Shown here piece after piece: positions 35,265 to 43,301 of a DNA stretch of 64,000 nt. Position numbers and translations under genes: made by a program. The stretch comes from Maricaulis alexandrii (GTDB lineage Bacteria > Pseudomonadota > Alphaproteobacteria > Caulobacterales > Maricaulaceae): NCBI RefSeq assembly GCF_005871165.1, contig NZ_SWKP01000007.1, positions 248,001 through 312,000 on the forward strand, in the 5' to 3' direction. The notes below the pieces were generated by a model. The model saw nothing but the letters and a program-made list of their open reading frames with translations, did no database searches and was not told the origin of the DNA. Numbering within the stretch: the stretch's first letter is position 1; each line of letters begins with the position of its first letter.

Positions 35265-35848
35265 TCGCCCCATTTGTGGTTAATGGGCAACACCGCGATT
35301 TTTTAGCAACTTTGGGAGTTGATCCCGGCCGCGAGCTGGCGCATTACCCGCGCCCTTCGCTGAGCCGTGGCTCGTGAGACCACACCGGCGCGGTGGGCCC
35401 TGCCCGTCCCGTGTTCCGGATCGGCGAATTGCTTGGATAGCTAAACGGTAAAGCACATGATTGCGGTTCATGAATTTCGGGGTTCGAGTCCCCGTCCAAA
35501 ATTCCAAACTCCTCAATTGGTTGCGAACCAAGTTGTATCCGGCTGCCAGGAGCGTTCGCGCCCCTGTTCGACCGTGACCGTGCGTGAGCCTGCTTACGCC
35601 CTGTCACACCCGTCAGCCCGGCAGACGGCACATGCGCTTTGCGGTGTGCAGGATACCGGCTTCGGGAAAGAGCCTGAGGGCTCGCTGACCGGGAGAGATC
35701 GCGCCGCCTGACGGCCATCTCTCCTCGCGGCGGGTCCCTCTAGGCCGGGACCCGTCGTCTGAATGCACACCCCGTGCGTGTTCCGTCGAATGGTCCTGGC
35801 AGTCCTGCCAAGCCCTTTTCAACGCCAACACAAGAAAGGCCTAGAACA
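35265..35848. other. 584-base gap with structured RNA, upstream of slipin
   Basis: No plausible protein gene. It contains the tRNA-like element (below), a TTGGTTGCGAACCAA hairpin (35518-35532), and later hairpins such as GGGTCCC/GGGACCC near 35733-35755 and GGAGAGAT/ATCTCTCC near 35692-35722. The density of stable pairing suggests a transcribed leader or RNA genes. Confidence 0.7.
35411..35545 (+). ncRNA. tRNA-mimicking RNA, candidate bacterial Y RNA (YrlA-like)
   Basis: Every tRNA element is present with correct spacing: acceptor-like TTGGA/TCCAA (35433-35437, 35495-35499), TA linker, D arm GCT/AGC with a nine-base loop holding GG (35440-35454), a perfect 5-bp anticodon-type arm with a 7-base loop (35456-35472), a 5-base variable loop, and a T arm CGGGG-TTCGAGT-CCCCG (35478-35494). 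But the top acceptor pairs are mismatched, no CCA follows, and the formal anticodon would be GCG (Arg), which bacteria rarely use. Instead the ends continue as a helix: GGCGAATTG (35423-35431) with CAATTGGTT (35514-35522), and CCGGAT with ATCCGG outside. This is how Y RNAs of the YrlA type carry a tRNA-like module on a stem. Confidence 0.6.
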
Positions 35849-36991
35849 ATGATCTACAAGACGGCCGTTTTGGCCGAACATGAACGCGGAGTTCTGCTGC
35901 GCGATCAAACCGTCATCGACCTGGTGAAGCCGGGCCGGCACCGCTGGCTCGACCCGTGGGACCGCCTGCGCCTGGAAATCTTCGACACCGACCGTGTCGT
36001 GATGGACAGCACTTGGGCCAACCGCATCCTGCGCCAACATCCGGACCTGGCCGGCGACGACTTCGTCTTCGTCCGCCCGGAGGCCGGACAATTGGCGCTC
36101 ATCATGCTGGACGGCGCGCCCTACACGGTCGTCGCCCACGGGATGAACCGGGCCTTCTGGACCGTGATGCACGATCTCGATGTGGAGATGGTGGATCTCG
36201 CCGAAGCGGACCGGATCGATCCGCGCCTGGCCGATCGCTGGGCTGTCGCCGCAGGCACGTCCATCGTTCGGGCCATGGTCGGAACGCGGGAATCCGGTCT
36301 GCTCTACGTGGACGGGGCGCTGCGCGAACAGCTCGCCCCGGGACGTCACGCCTTCTGGGCGGCGGACCGGAGCGTCCGGGTCGAGGTCGTCGATCTGCGG
36401 GAAACCGCCCTGGACGTGGTCGCACAGGAAGTCCTGACCAAGGACCGGGTCACCATCCGGCTCAACCTGACCGCCTTCACCCGGATCACCGATCCGGTGG
36501 CGCGGGCAACCGGGCTGAGCGATGCCGAAGGGCATGTCTACAAGCTGATCCAGTTCGCGGCGCGTGAAGCCGTGGCGGGCCGGACGCTGGACACGCTGCT
36601 GCGGGATCGCGTGGAGATCGACCGGGAGATCACGGCCCATGTCCGTGAGCGCCTGGCCGAAACCGGGATGGCCGTCTCCGATCTGCGGATCAAGGATGTC
36701 ATCCTGCCCGGTGACATGCGCGAGATGCTGAACAAGGTGGTGGAGGCGGAGAAGGCCGCCGAAGCCAATCTGATCCGGCGTCGCGAGGAAACCGCGGCAA
36801 CGCGGTCCCTGCTCAACACGGCGCGGCTGATGGATGACCATCCCGGCCTGATGCGCCTGAAGGAGCTGGAAGCGCTGGAACGGCTGACCGAGAAGGTCGG
36901 ACGGATCGACGTCCACCAGACGTCCGAAGGGGCCGGACTGCCGGCCCTGCTGGAAACCCTGATGGGCCGCACCAAGACGGACACCGTCTAG
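35849..36991 (+). CDS. Slipin (SPFH/band 7, stomatin-like) protein
   Basis: A 380-residue SPFH protein. Residues 1-110 are a slipin-type N-terminal region (VLAEHERGVLLRDQTVIDLVKPGRHRW), followed by the band 7 domain (about 165-310) with VLTKDRVTIRLNLTAFTRI and the KLIQFAAREAVAGRTLDTLLRDR helix; the C-terminal coiled coil (VVEAEKAAEANLIRRREETAATRSL) mediates oligomerisation. No membrane helix is evident, so it probably associates peripherally. ATG at 35849 follows an AAAGG site. Slipin genes occur near Rsr/RtcB RNA-repair genes in some bacteria, which fits the tRNA-like RNA upstream. Confidence 0.88.
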   Translation: MIYKTAVLAEHERGVLLRDQTVIDLVKPGRHRWLDPWDRLRLEIFDTDRVVMDSTWANRILRQHPDLAGDDFVFVRPEAGQLALIMLDGAPYTVVAHGMNRAFWTVMHDLDVEMVDLAEADRIDPRLADRWAVAAGTSIVRAMVGTRESGLLYVDGALREQLAPGRHAFWAADRSVRVEVVDLRETALDVVAQEVLTKDRVTIRLNLTAFTRITDPVARATGLSDAEGHVYKLIQFAAREAVAGRTLDTLLRDRVEIDREITAHVRERLAETGMAVSDLRIKDVILPGDMREMLNKVVEAEKAAEANLIRRREETAATRSLLNTARLMDDHPGLMRLKELEALERLTEKVGRIDVHQTSEGAGLPALLETLMGRTKTDTV

Positions 36992-36994
36992 ACA

Positions 36995-37026
36995 GGGCGG
37001 GCTGGCCGAGGCCGGTCCGCCCTTTT
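36995..37026 (+). terminator. Rho-independent terminator after slipin
   Basis: Stem of 13 pairs, GGGCGG and GCTGGCC pairing with GGCCGGT and CCGCCC (two G-T pairs), two-base loop, then TTTT. It lies between converging genes. Confidence 0.82.
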
Positions 37027-37041
37027 GCCTGTCAGCGCGGG

Positions 37042-37854
37042 CTAGTGATGATCCGAACTGGCGTGCTGGTCTTCGGGCGCAGCAGCCGCCGGTGCGTCAT
37101 GAGACGGTTCGGAATGGTCCGGCCCGGGCGCGTGCGCCTCCGGGTCCGCCTCAGGCTCTGCATTGCCGGTGGCGGCCCGTGCCATCAACAGGACCTCAAC
37201 CTCGACCGCTTCCGGCGGCGGATCGGACACGACCGTGCTGAAGGTCCGGCGACGCCCGGCCAGGACATCCCCGGCCGGCATGGAAATCTGCCATTCCAGC
37301 AGGCTCTCGCCATGCTCGTCCCGCAGGATCGCCCGCAAGCCCGGGACAGCGCGGGCGCGTCGGTCGAAATTGTGGATGTCGCCCTCGACCACGAGCAGCG
37401 GCACACCGTGGGCGGTATCGCGGCGGATATCCAGTTCACCGACGGAAAAACCGTAGGGATTCACGGTGGCCCCGACTGCAGCATAGGCCGACGAGGCTCG
37501 CGGCCACAAAGTCACCACATCGACACGGAAAATCCACGCACAGACGAACAGGACCATGCAGGCCGCCAGCAATCCGCCCCAGGCGCCGCCGGCGGCAGCC
37601 ATGGACAGGGTGTGACGCTTGCGCTCCTGACGGGCCCGGAAGGCCTTGTGCGGCATGCTTTCCGGTTCGGGCGCCGCAGGGGTTTCTGCTGCGGGCTCGA
37701 CTTGCGGAGCGTCCTGAACCGTTGGAATCTCGGCTTCTGCGGTCCATACATGTCCGCAGGATGCGCAACGCACACGCCGGCCGGTCGCGCCAATCGACTC
37801 CGGATTGGCACGGTAGCGCGTGGAACAGGACGGGCAGCTCAGTACTATGCTCAT
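37042..37854 (-). CDS. MJ0042-type zinc-ribbon/DUF3426 membrane protein
   Basis: A 270-residue protein. The N-terminal zinc ribbon has two Cys pairs, CPSC (residues 7-10) and CASC (31-34). After a proline/alanine-rich linker comes one membrane helix (about 98-118) and a DUF3426-like extracytoplasmic domain (VNPYGFSVGELDIRRDTAHGVPLLVVEGDIHN...). The end is His/Asp/Glu-rich. It sits divergently beside ftsE, as in Caulobacter relatives; a part in division or envelope control is inferred from that. Start at 37854 (MSIVLSCP) is required by the zinc ribbon. Confidence 0.87.
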   Translation of the reverse strand: MSIVLSCPSCSTRYRANPESIGATGRRVRCASCGHVWTAEAEIPTVQDAPQVEPAAETPAAPEPESMPHKAFRARQERKRHTLSMAAAGGAWGGLLAACMVLFVCAWIFRVDVVTLWPRASSAYAAVGATVNPYGFSVGELDIRRDTAHGVPLLVVEGDIHNFDRRARAVPGLRAILRDEHGESLLEWQISMPAGDVLAGRRRTFSTVVSDPPPEAVEVEVLLMARAATGNAEPEADPEAHAPGPDHSEPSHDAPAAAAPEDQHASSDHH

Positions 37855-37917
37855 TGCGAGTCTTCGACGTCCTACTTGGCTCACCCGCGTCAGTGGAGGT
37901 TCTCCATCAACCCGAGT

Positions 37918-38823
37918 ATGACCGCTTCCCCGCACAGCGATCCCGAACCGGTCGTCCGCTTCGACAATGTCGGCATGCGGTACGGGCGCGGCCCGGAGAT
38001 TCTGCGCGATTTGTCATTTGATTTACCACGCGGTTCTTTCCAATTCCTCACCGGACCGTCCGGTGCGGGCAAGACATCGCTGTTGAAACTCATCTATCTC
38101 GCCGCAAAACCGTCCCGCGGGCTGATTTCCTGCTTCGGTCGCGACGTCGCGACCCTGCCCCGCGACGAGCTTCCGGATTTGCGGCGGCGTATTGGCGTGG
38201 TTTTCCAGGAATTCAGATTACTCAATCATTTGAGCGTGTTCGACAATGTGTCCCTGCCGCTTCGGGTCGCCGGAAAGAAACGGTCGGAGTATGCCGAGGA
38301 CGTCGCCGAACTGCTCGCCTGGGTCGGACTGGGCGACAAGATGTCGGCCCTGCCTCCGACCCTGTCAGGCGGTGAACAACAGCGGGTCGCCATCGCGCGG
38401 GCCGTGGTCGGACAGCCGGAAATCCTCATTGCGGACGAACCGACGGGCAATGTCGATCCGGAAATGGGCATGCGCCTGCTGCGTCTTTTTGCCGAACTGA
38501 ACAAGCTGGGCACGACGATTGTCATCGCCACCCACGATCTCCAGCTCGTGCGCATGGTGGATGCCCCGGTCATGACCCTGGCCAATGGTCATCTCCATAT
38601 CCGGCCGCCGCGCAGTCAGCGTCAGCGCGAGGCCGAACTGCGTGAAGCGGAGCGCCGTGATGCGGATGACCGGCCGACCGCGACCGTCCCGATGGGCCCG
38701 GAGCCGAGCGCGCAGGACGCGGCGGACGATCTCGATGACGAGGATCCCATGGACGCGGTCGCCCGGGCCATGGAAATGCCCGATGAAGACGATACAGATG
38801 ACGGGGAGGATCGCGATGCATGA
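37918..38823 (+). CDS. ftsE: Cell division ATP-binding protein FtsE
   Basis: A 301-residue ABC ATPase that with FtsX controls peptidoglycan hydrolases at the septum. Walker A is GPSGAGKTS (about 44-52), the signature LSGGEQQRVAIARA near 141-154, and Walker B ILIADEP. Unusually, about 75 residues of charged, largely acidic tail (DAADDLDDEDPMD..., ending DDGEDRDA) follow the conserved domain, longer than standard FtsE (about 220-230). The ATG at 37918 lies far from the GGAGG site; an ATC at 37906 sits at ideal spacing, so the true start deserves checking. It overlaps ftsX by eight bases. Confidence 0.93.
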   Translation: MTASPHSDPEPVVRFDNVGMRYGRGPEILRDLSFDLPRGSFQFLTGPSGAGKTSLLKLIYLAAKPSRGLISCFGRDVATLPRDELPDLRRRIGVVFQEFRLLNHLSVFDNVSLPLRVAGKKRSEYAEDVAELLAWVGLGDKMSALPPTLSGGEQQRVAIARAVVGQPEILIADEPTGNVDPEMGMRLLRLFAELNKLGTTIVIATHDLQLVRMVDAPVMTLANGHLHIRPPRSQRQREAELREAERRDADDRPTATVPMGPEPSAQDAADDLDDEDPMDAVARAMEMPDEDDTDDGEDRDA

Positions 38824-39733
38824 CGATCTTCCGCGACCGCCATCGGGTGGGTCCGGCCGCCTTCTCCCGCCCGATGCCGGGCGTGACCGCCCGCTTTTCC
38901 TGGTCGCCGCCATCCTGGTTTTCCTGGCCTGTATTGCTGCCCTCGGCGCCCGGGGTGCCTGGCACCAGGCGCAGAACTGGACGACGGAGCTGGAAAGCAG
39001 CCTGACCATCCAGATCCGCCCCGTCGACGGGCGCGACACCGAAGCCGACACGCAACGCGCCGCCGAGATTGCGCGCGGCATGCCGGGCGTGCAGGCGGCC
39101 ACGCCGCGGACCCGTGAGGATGCCTTGGCCCTGCTCACGCCCTGGCTGGGTGAAGGCAATCTGCCCGATGACCTGCCCCTGCCCCTGATGGTGGATGTGG
39201 AACTGGAACCCCGCGCCGCCCGCGATGACCGGGTCGCGATCAGCGATCTCCAGGCCCGCCTCGACGCCGAAGGCATGGCCGCCAGTGTCGATGACCATTC
39301 CCGGTGGGCCCGGGCCGTGCGCCGTGCGGCCGGGACCGCCCAGACGCTGGGCCTGTCCCTGCTTGCCCTGTTGACCGGCGCCGCAGCGGCCGTCATCGCC
39401 TTTGCGGCCCGGGCCAGTCTCGCCGCCCGCACGGATGTCATAGACGCCCTGCATCTGTGTGGAGCCGAGGACCGTTTCATTGCCGGCCTGTTCCAGCGCC
39501 GCTTCTTCATGCTGGGTGTGAAATCCGGCCTGGTCGGCGCCCTGTTTGCGGCGCTGGTCTCGATAGGGGTCAGTTTCAGCCAGTCACCCGCGGACATGGC
39601 GTTTTTCCTGCCACGCTGGGCGGCCAACCCGTTCGAGCTTATTCTTCTGGGAGCCGCGCCATTGCTGGCCGGCCTGACATCGGCCCTGTCGGCCCGGCTG
39701 GCTGTCGCCTCCGATCTGCGGGGGCGCTGGTAG
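38816..39733 (+). CDS. ftsX: Cell division protein FtsX
   Basis: A 305-residue permease-like protein. Four membrane segments are visible (about 28-48, 180-205, 228-250, 268-292) with a large periplasmic loop of the FtsX type after the first (SLTIQIRPVDG...). It pairs with FtsE. Start MHDDLPRP at 38816 lies inside the end of ftsE. The sequence between helices 2 and 3, IDALHLCGAEDRFIAGLFQRRFF, matches the cytoplasmic coupling region of FtsX. Confidence 0.93.
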   Translation: MHDDLPRPPSGGSGRLLPPDAGRDRPLFLVAAILVFLACIAALGARGAWHQAQNWTTELESSLTIQIRPVDGRDTEADTQRAAEIARGMPGVQAATPRTREDALALLTPWLGEGNLPDDLPLPLMVDVELEPRAARDDRVAISDLQARLDAEGMAASVDDHSRWARAVRRAAGTAQTLGLSLLALLTGAAAAVIAFAARASLAARTDVIDALHLCGAEDRFIAGLFQRRFFMLGVKSGLVGALFAALVSIGVSFSQSPADMAFFLPRWAANPFELILLGAAPLLAGLTSALSARLAVASDLRGRW

Positions 39734-39808
39734 GATGCGGCCACAAATCAGCCCCTTTCGCCGGCCCTACTGCCGCGCATGCCGGGACGGCGAGCCAGGG
39801 AGAGATGG

Positions 39809-40396
39809 ATGAAACGCAGCTGGGATCTGGCCCGGGCGCTCGCCTTCTTCTTCGTTGTCATCCTGGCGACGGGCTTCATCCTGTTTGCCCTGCGCGTGAC
39901 CGGTTTCGACCAAAGCCTCAGCGAAGAACCGGCCGATGCGATCATCGTGCTGACCGGGGATACCGGGCGTCTTTCGGCCGGAGCGGACCTGCTGAATGAC
40001 GGGCATGCCCCGCACCTGCTGATCTCGGGTGTCCACCCGTCAGCCTCGCGCAATGACCTGCTGACCCAGACCGGGCTGAGCGAGGCGGAATTCGACTGCT
40101 GCGTCACGCTGGGCCGCCAGGCGACCGACACGATCGGCAATGCCCGCGAGGCCGGTGATCTGGTGCGTGATCGCGGCTATGACCGGCTGATCATTGTCAC
40201 CTCGGACTACCATCTTCCGCGCAGCCTGCTGGAGATGAAAACCCTGATGCCCGGCGTGGAGCTGATCCCCTATCCGGTCCGCACGCAGCCGCCCTGGCGC
40301 AATGCGCGGGTGGCGCGGCTCTGGCTGCTGGAATACGCCAAATACACGACCGTTCAGGTGCGCTATGCCGTCTGGCCCGCACCGCGCAACAGCTAG
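39809..40396 (+). CDS. YdcF family protein (DUF218)
   Basis: A 195-residue protein: one membrane helix (about 8-30), then the DUF218 domain with ADAIIVLTGDTGRLSAGADLL, RQATDTIGNAREAG and IIVTSDYHLPRSLLEM. YdcF proteins are inner-membrane anchored with a Rossmann-like periplasmic domain linked to envelope synthesis. ATG at 39809 follows AGGGAGAG. It stands between ftsX and plsC, the usual neighbourhood. Confidence 0.9.
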   Translation: MKRSWDLARALAFFFVVILATGFILFALRVTGFDQSLSEEPADAIIVLTGDTGRLSAGADLLNDGHAPHLLISGVHPSASRNDLLTQTGLSEAEFDCCVTLGRQATDTIGNAREAGDLVRDRGYDRLIIVTSDYHLPRSLLEMKTLMPGVELIPYPVRTQPPWRNARVARLWLLEYAKYTTVQVRYAVWPAPRNS

Positions 40397-40411
40397 GACG
40401 AAACCGGCCCG

Positions 40412-41122
40412 ATGAAGACGCTGCAATCGCTGATTTTCTACATCTACATGTATGGCCTGATGGTCGTGATGGGCCTGCTGGGCCTGCCGCTCCTGCTGAC
40501 GCCGCGCACCTGGGCCCGCGCCTGGCTGCGCGTCTATCTCCACATGCTGTGGTTCGGCATGCGCCTGATCTATGGCATCAAGTTCGAGGTTCGCGGCCGC
40601 GAGAACCTGCCCGAGGGCGGCGCCCTGATCGCATCCAAGCACATGAGCATGTGGGAGACCCTGGCCTATTGGGGCATTCTCGCCGACCCGGCCATCATCC
40701 TGAAGAAATCGCTGATCTATTTCCCCTTCTTCGGCTGGTTCGCGGTGAAGCTGGGCAATATCGCCATCGACCGCAAGGGCGGCGCCCGCGCACTCAAGAA
40801 AATGCTGTCCGATGCGGCCCGTCGGGGCGAGGAAGGCCGCCAGGTCCTGATCTTCCCGGAAGGAACCCGTGTGAAGCCGGGCGAAGCACCCGATTTCAAA
40901 CCGGGCATTGCCGGCCTGTATCTGTCGATGAATGTGCCCTGCGTGCCGGTCGCCCTCAATTCCGGCGTTTTCCTGCACTCCTATTGCGGACTGAAACGCG
41001 GCGGCACGATCGTGGTGGAATTCCTCGAGCCCATTCAGCCGGGCCTCGACAAGCCGACCTTCCTGCGGCAATTGCATGAGCGTATCGACACGGCATCCCG
41101 TGCGCTCGAAGGCATGAATTAG
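40412..41122 (+). CDS. plsC: 1-acyl-sn-glycerol-3-phosphate acyltransferase
   Basis: A 236-residue membrane acyltransferase of the PlsC family, acylating lysophosphatidic acid to phosphatidic acid. Motif I is SKHMSMWET, so the catalytic His-x4-Asp reads His-x4-Glu, a variant common in alphaproteobacterial PlsC; motif III is FPEGTR near residues 149-154. The N-terminal 30 residues form a membrane helix. Confidence 0.92.
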   Translation: MKTLQSLIFYIYMYGLMVVMGLLGLPLLLTPRTWARAWLRVYLHMLWFGMRLIYGIKFEVRGRENLPEGGALIASKHMSMWETLAYWGILADPAIILKKSLIYFPFFGWFAVKLGNIAIDRKGGARALKKMLSDAARRGEEGRQVLIFPEGTRVKPGEAPDFKPGIAGLYLSMNVPCVPVALNSGVFLHSYCGLKRGGTIVVEFLEPIQPGLDKPTFLRQLHERIDTASRALEGMN

Positions 41123-41202
41123 GGGATGCGTGTTCTGTCGCCGGGCATGTTGGCACCGGCGCGTGTTTTGGGGTCCGGCGCGTCCGGATAGGGTATACGC
41201 TT

Positions 41203-42207
41203 ATGGTACGGTCCAAACTGCTCTGGCCGATCTTCGCTATCGTGCTGGTTCTGGTGGCCTATTCGGCTTATTGGGTGTTCGCCAGTCAGCAACTCCGCAA
41301 AGGGGTGGATGACTGGATCGCGGAACAGGAAGCCGCCGGTTACACGATCGAGCATGACGGTGTCCGCATCGGCGGTTATCCCTATCGCTTCCAGATCCGC
41401 GTCATCAATTCGCGCATCCAGGCCCCCGCGAGCGATGGCGGCTGGCTGGCGCGGTTCGCCGATGTCCGGGCCAATGCGATGCCGCATGACTTCGCCCACT
41501 GGATTGTCTCCTTCTACGGCCCGCTCTTCCTTGAGAACCACACCGGCCCCGGCAGCGCGATCGAGGTCAATGCCAGCGATGCCCGGGTCAGCCTGGTCTA
41601 TGACCGCGACGGCAATACCCAGCGCGTTGGCGCCGAAATCCGCGACTTCGTGGTGACCACCCATGCCGGACAGGCGCCGGACATCCAGTCCGTGGACGCG
41701 GTGCTTCTGAACGGATTGGTGGAAGAAGATGACCGTCTGCGCCTGCGCCTGTCGATGAGCGGTGTGACGGCGTCACCCGGCGTTCTGGACAGCGGCGTGG
41801 AACGCGAGTTCGGCGATACGGTCGGCACGGCGCGTATCGACCTGGAGGTCTCGCAATGGTCCGCCCTCGCGCGCGGCGCCAATGCCCTGGCCTGGCGGCA
41901 GGCCGAGGGCACGCTCCACATCGAGGACAGCGAACTGGAATGGGGCCCGGCCCATATCACCGGCACGGGCGACTTCATCCTGGACGACCAGGCGCGTCCG
42001 GATGGCCGGCTGTCCCTGCGCATCACCGATCCGGATGCGCTCGCCAATGCCCTGGTCGAATCCGGGGTCGTCCCGGAAGAGAATGAGCAGGCGCTGCGCC
42101 TGGCGGCCATGCTGGCCCCGCGCGGACCGGACGGTGTCTCCCTGCCGTTTCGCATCCACGATGGCGGGGTCTATCTCGGTCCGGTCCGGCTGGGCGGTCT
42201 CGACTAG
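41203..42207 (+). CDS. DUF2125 family envelope protein
   Basis: A 334-residue protein. One N-terminal membrane helix (about 6-27) anchors a large periplasmic region; the opening VDDWIAEQEAAGYTIEHDGVRIGGYPYRFQIRV is diagnostic for DUF2125, a family with long-repeat beta structure possibly related to lipid-transfer bridge (AsmA-like) proteins. Its function is unknown. In relatives it is next to prephenate dehydrogenase and hisC; here it converges directly on hisC with a four-base end overlap. Confidence 0.88.
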   Translation: MVRSKLLWPIFAIVLVLVAYSAYWVFASQQLRKGVDDWIAEQEAAGYTIEHDGVRIGGYPYRFQIRVINSRIQAPASDGGWLARFADVRANAMPHDFAHWIVSFYGPLFLENHTGPGSAIEVNASDARVSLVYDRDGNTQRVGAEIRDFVVTTHAGQAPDIQSVDAVLLNGLVEEDDRLRLRLSMSGVTASPGVLDSGVEREFGDTVGTARIDLEVSQWSALARGANALAWRQAEGTLHIEDSELEWGPAHITGTGDFILDDQARPDGRLSLRITDPDALANALVESGVVPEENEQALRLAAMLAPRGPDGVSLPFRIHDGGVYLGPVRLGGLD

Positions 42208-43292
42208 GCCTTCATGAAGTCCGACAAGGCCTCGACCAGGCGGCGGTTCTCATCATCCTTGCCAACCGTGGCGCGCAATGCGTTGGGCAGGCCATAGGGC
42301 TCGACGCCCCGGATGATCAGGCCCTTGGAGGTCAGATAGGCGTCGGCATCCGCCGCCGTCTTGCCCGGGGTTTCCGGGAAATGGATCAGCACGAAATTGC
42401 AGACGCTGGGTGTCACTTCCAGGCCCAAGCCGCCGATCTGCTGGCGCAGCCAATCGACCCATTTCGCATTGTGCTCGGCGGAACGGCGCATGAAGTCGCG
42501 GTCCTGGATCGCGGCAGTGCCCGCTTCGATGGCGGGCAGGTTCACATTGAACGGACCGCGCACACGGTGCAGCACATCGATGATGGCCTTGTTCCCGTAG
42601 GCCCAGCCCAGACGGGCGCCGGCCAGGCCGTGGATTTTCGAGAACGTCCGCGTCACGACGACATCATCACGCTCGCGGGCCAGTTCCAGACCGGCAGTGT
42701 AATCGGCGGCATCGACAAACTCGGCATAGGCCGCATCGATCACCAGCAGGGTGGTGGCCGGCAGGGCATCGCGCAGACGGCGGATTTCCGCGTCGGAAAT
42801 GTAAGTGCCGGTCGGATTGTTCGGATTGGCGATGAAGACGATGCGCGCATCATCCCCGGCCGCCTCGATCACCGCATCCACATCCGTGGTGTAATTCTTC
42901 TCGGGTGCCGAGACGAGTTCGGCACCACTCTGCATGGCCACGAGGCGATAGACCAGGAAGCCGTATTGCGACTGGACGACCTTGTCGCCCGGATTGAGAT
43001 AGGCCTTGCCCAGCAGTTGCAGGATCTCGTCGGAGCCACAGCCGCAGACAATGTTTTCCGCTTCCAGACCCTCTTCCTTCGCAATGGCTTCGCGCAGCTT
43101 GGTGGCGCCGCCATCGGGGTAGAGGTGCAGGCGGGAAGCCGAGGCTTCGAAGGCCTCCGCGGCCTTGGGCGAGCAGCCCAGCGCGTTTTCATTGGAGGAC
43201 AGCTTCACCGGGTTGGCGATGCCGGGCGCTTCCGACGATCCGGGCTTGTAGGGGCGAATGTCGAGAATACCGTCGCGAGGCTGAATACCCAT
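42204..43292 (-). CDS. hisC: Histidinol-phosphate aminotransferase
   Basis: A 362-residue PLP enzyme of histidine synthesis, also able to act on aromatic amino acids in many bacteria. The PLP lysine lies in TRTFSKIHGLAGARLGW (near residues 212-228), FIANPNNPTGTY and the N-terminal LSSNENALGCSPKA match HisC. The start is set by MGIQPRDGILDI. Nine bases separate it from the methyltransferase gene in the same strand. Confidence 0.93.
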   Translation of the reverse strand: MGIQPRDGILDIRPYKPGSSEAPGIANPVKLSSNENALGCSPKAAEAFEASASRLHLYPDGGATKLREAIAKEEGLEAENIVCGCGSDEILQLLGKAYLNPGDKVVQSQYGFLVYRLVAMQSGAELVSAPEKNYTTDVDAVIEAAGDDARIVFIANPNNPTGTYISDAEIRRLRDALPATTLLVIDAAYAEFVDAADYTAGLELARERDDVVVTRTFSKIHGLAGARLGWAYGNKAIIDVLHRVRGPFNVNLPAIEAGTAAIQDRDFMRRSAEHNAKWVDWLRQQIGGLGLEVTPSVCNFVLIHFPETPGKTAADADAYLTSKGLIIRGVEPYGLPNALRATVGKDDENRRLVEALSDFMKA

Positions 43293-43301
43293 AAAATGTC
43301 C

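Noticed and set aside
35337-35352. Sigma-54 promoter (GG, ten bases, GC) upstream of the tRNA-like RNA
   Set aside because: The spacing fits, but the -12 part reads CCGC without the usual TTGC, so the match is too weak to claim.
35433-35499. Calling the cloverleaf an ordinary tRNA-Arg(GCG)
   Set aside because: The acceptor stem is mismatched at its end, there is no CCA or discriminator context, and a GCG anticodon is not used in typical bacteria, where inosine-34 tRNA reads CGC.
35265-35848. Two-piece tmRNA
   Set aside because: No tag-coding stretch like the alphaproteobacterial AANDN...AA peptide is present, and the element has D and anticodon-type arms that tmRNA lacks.
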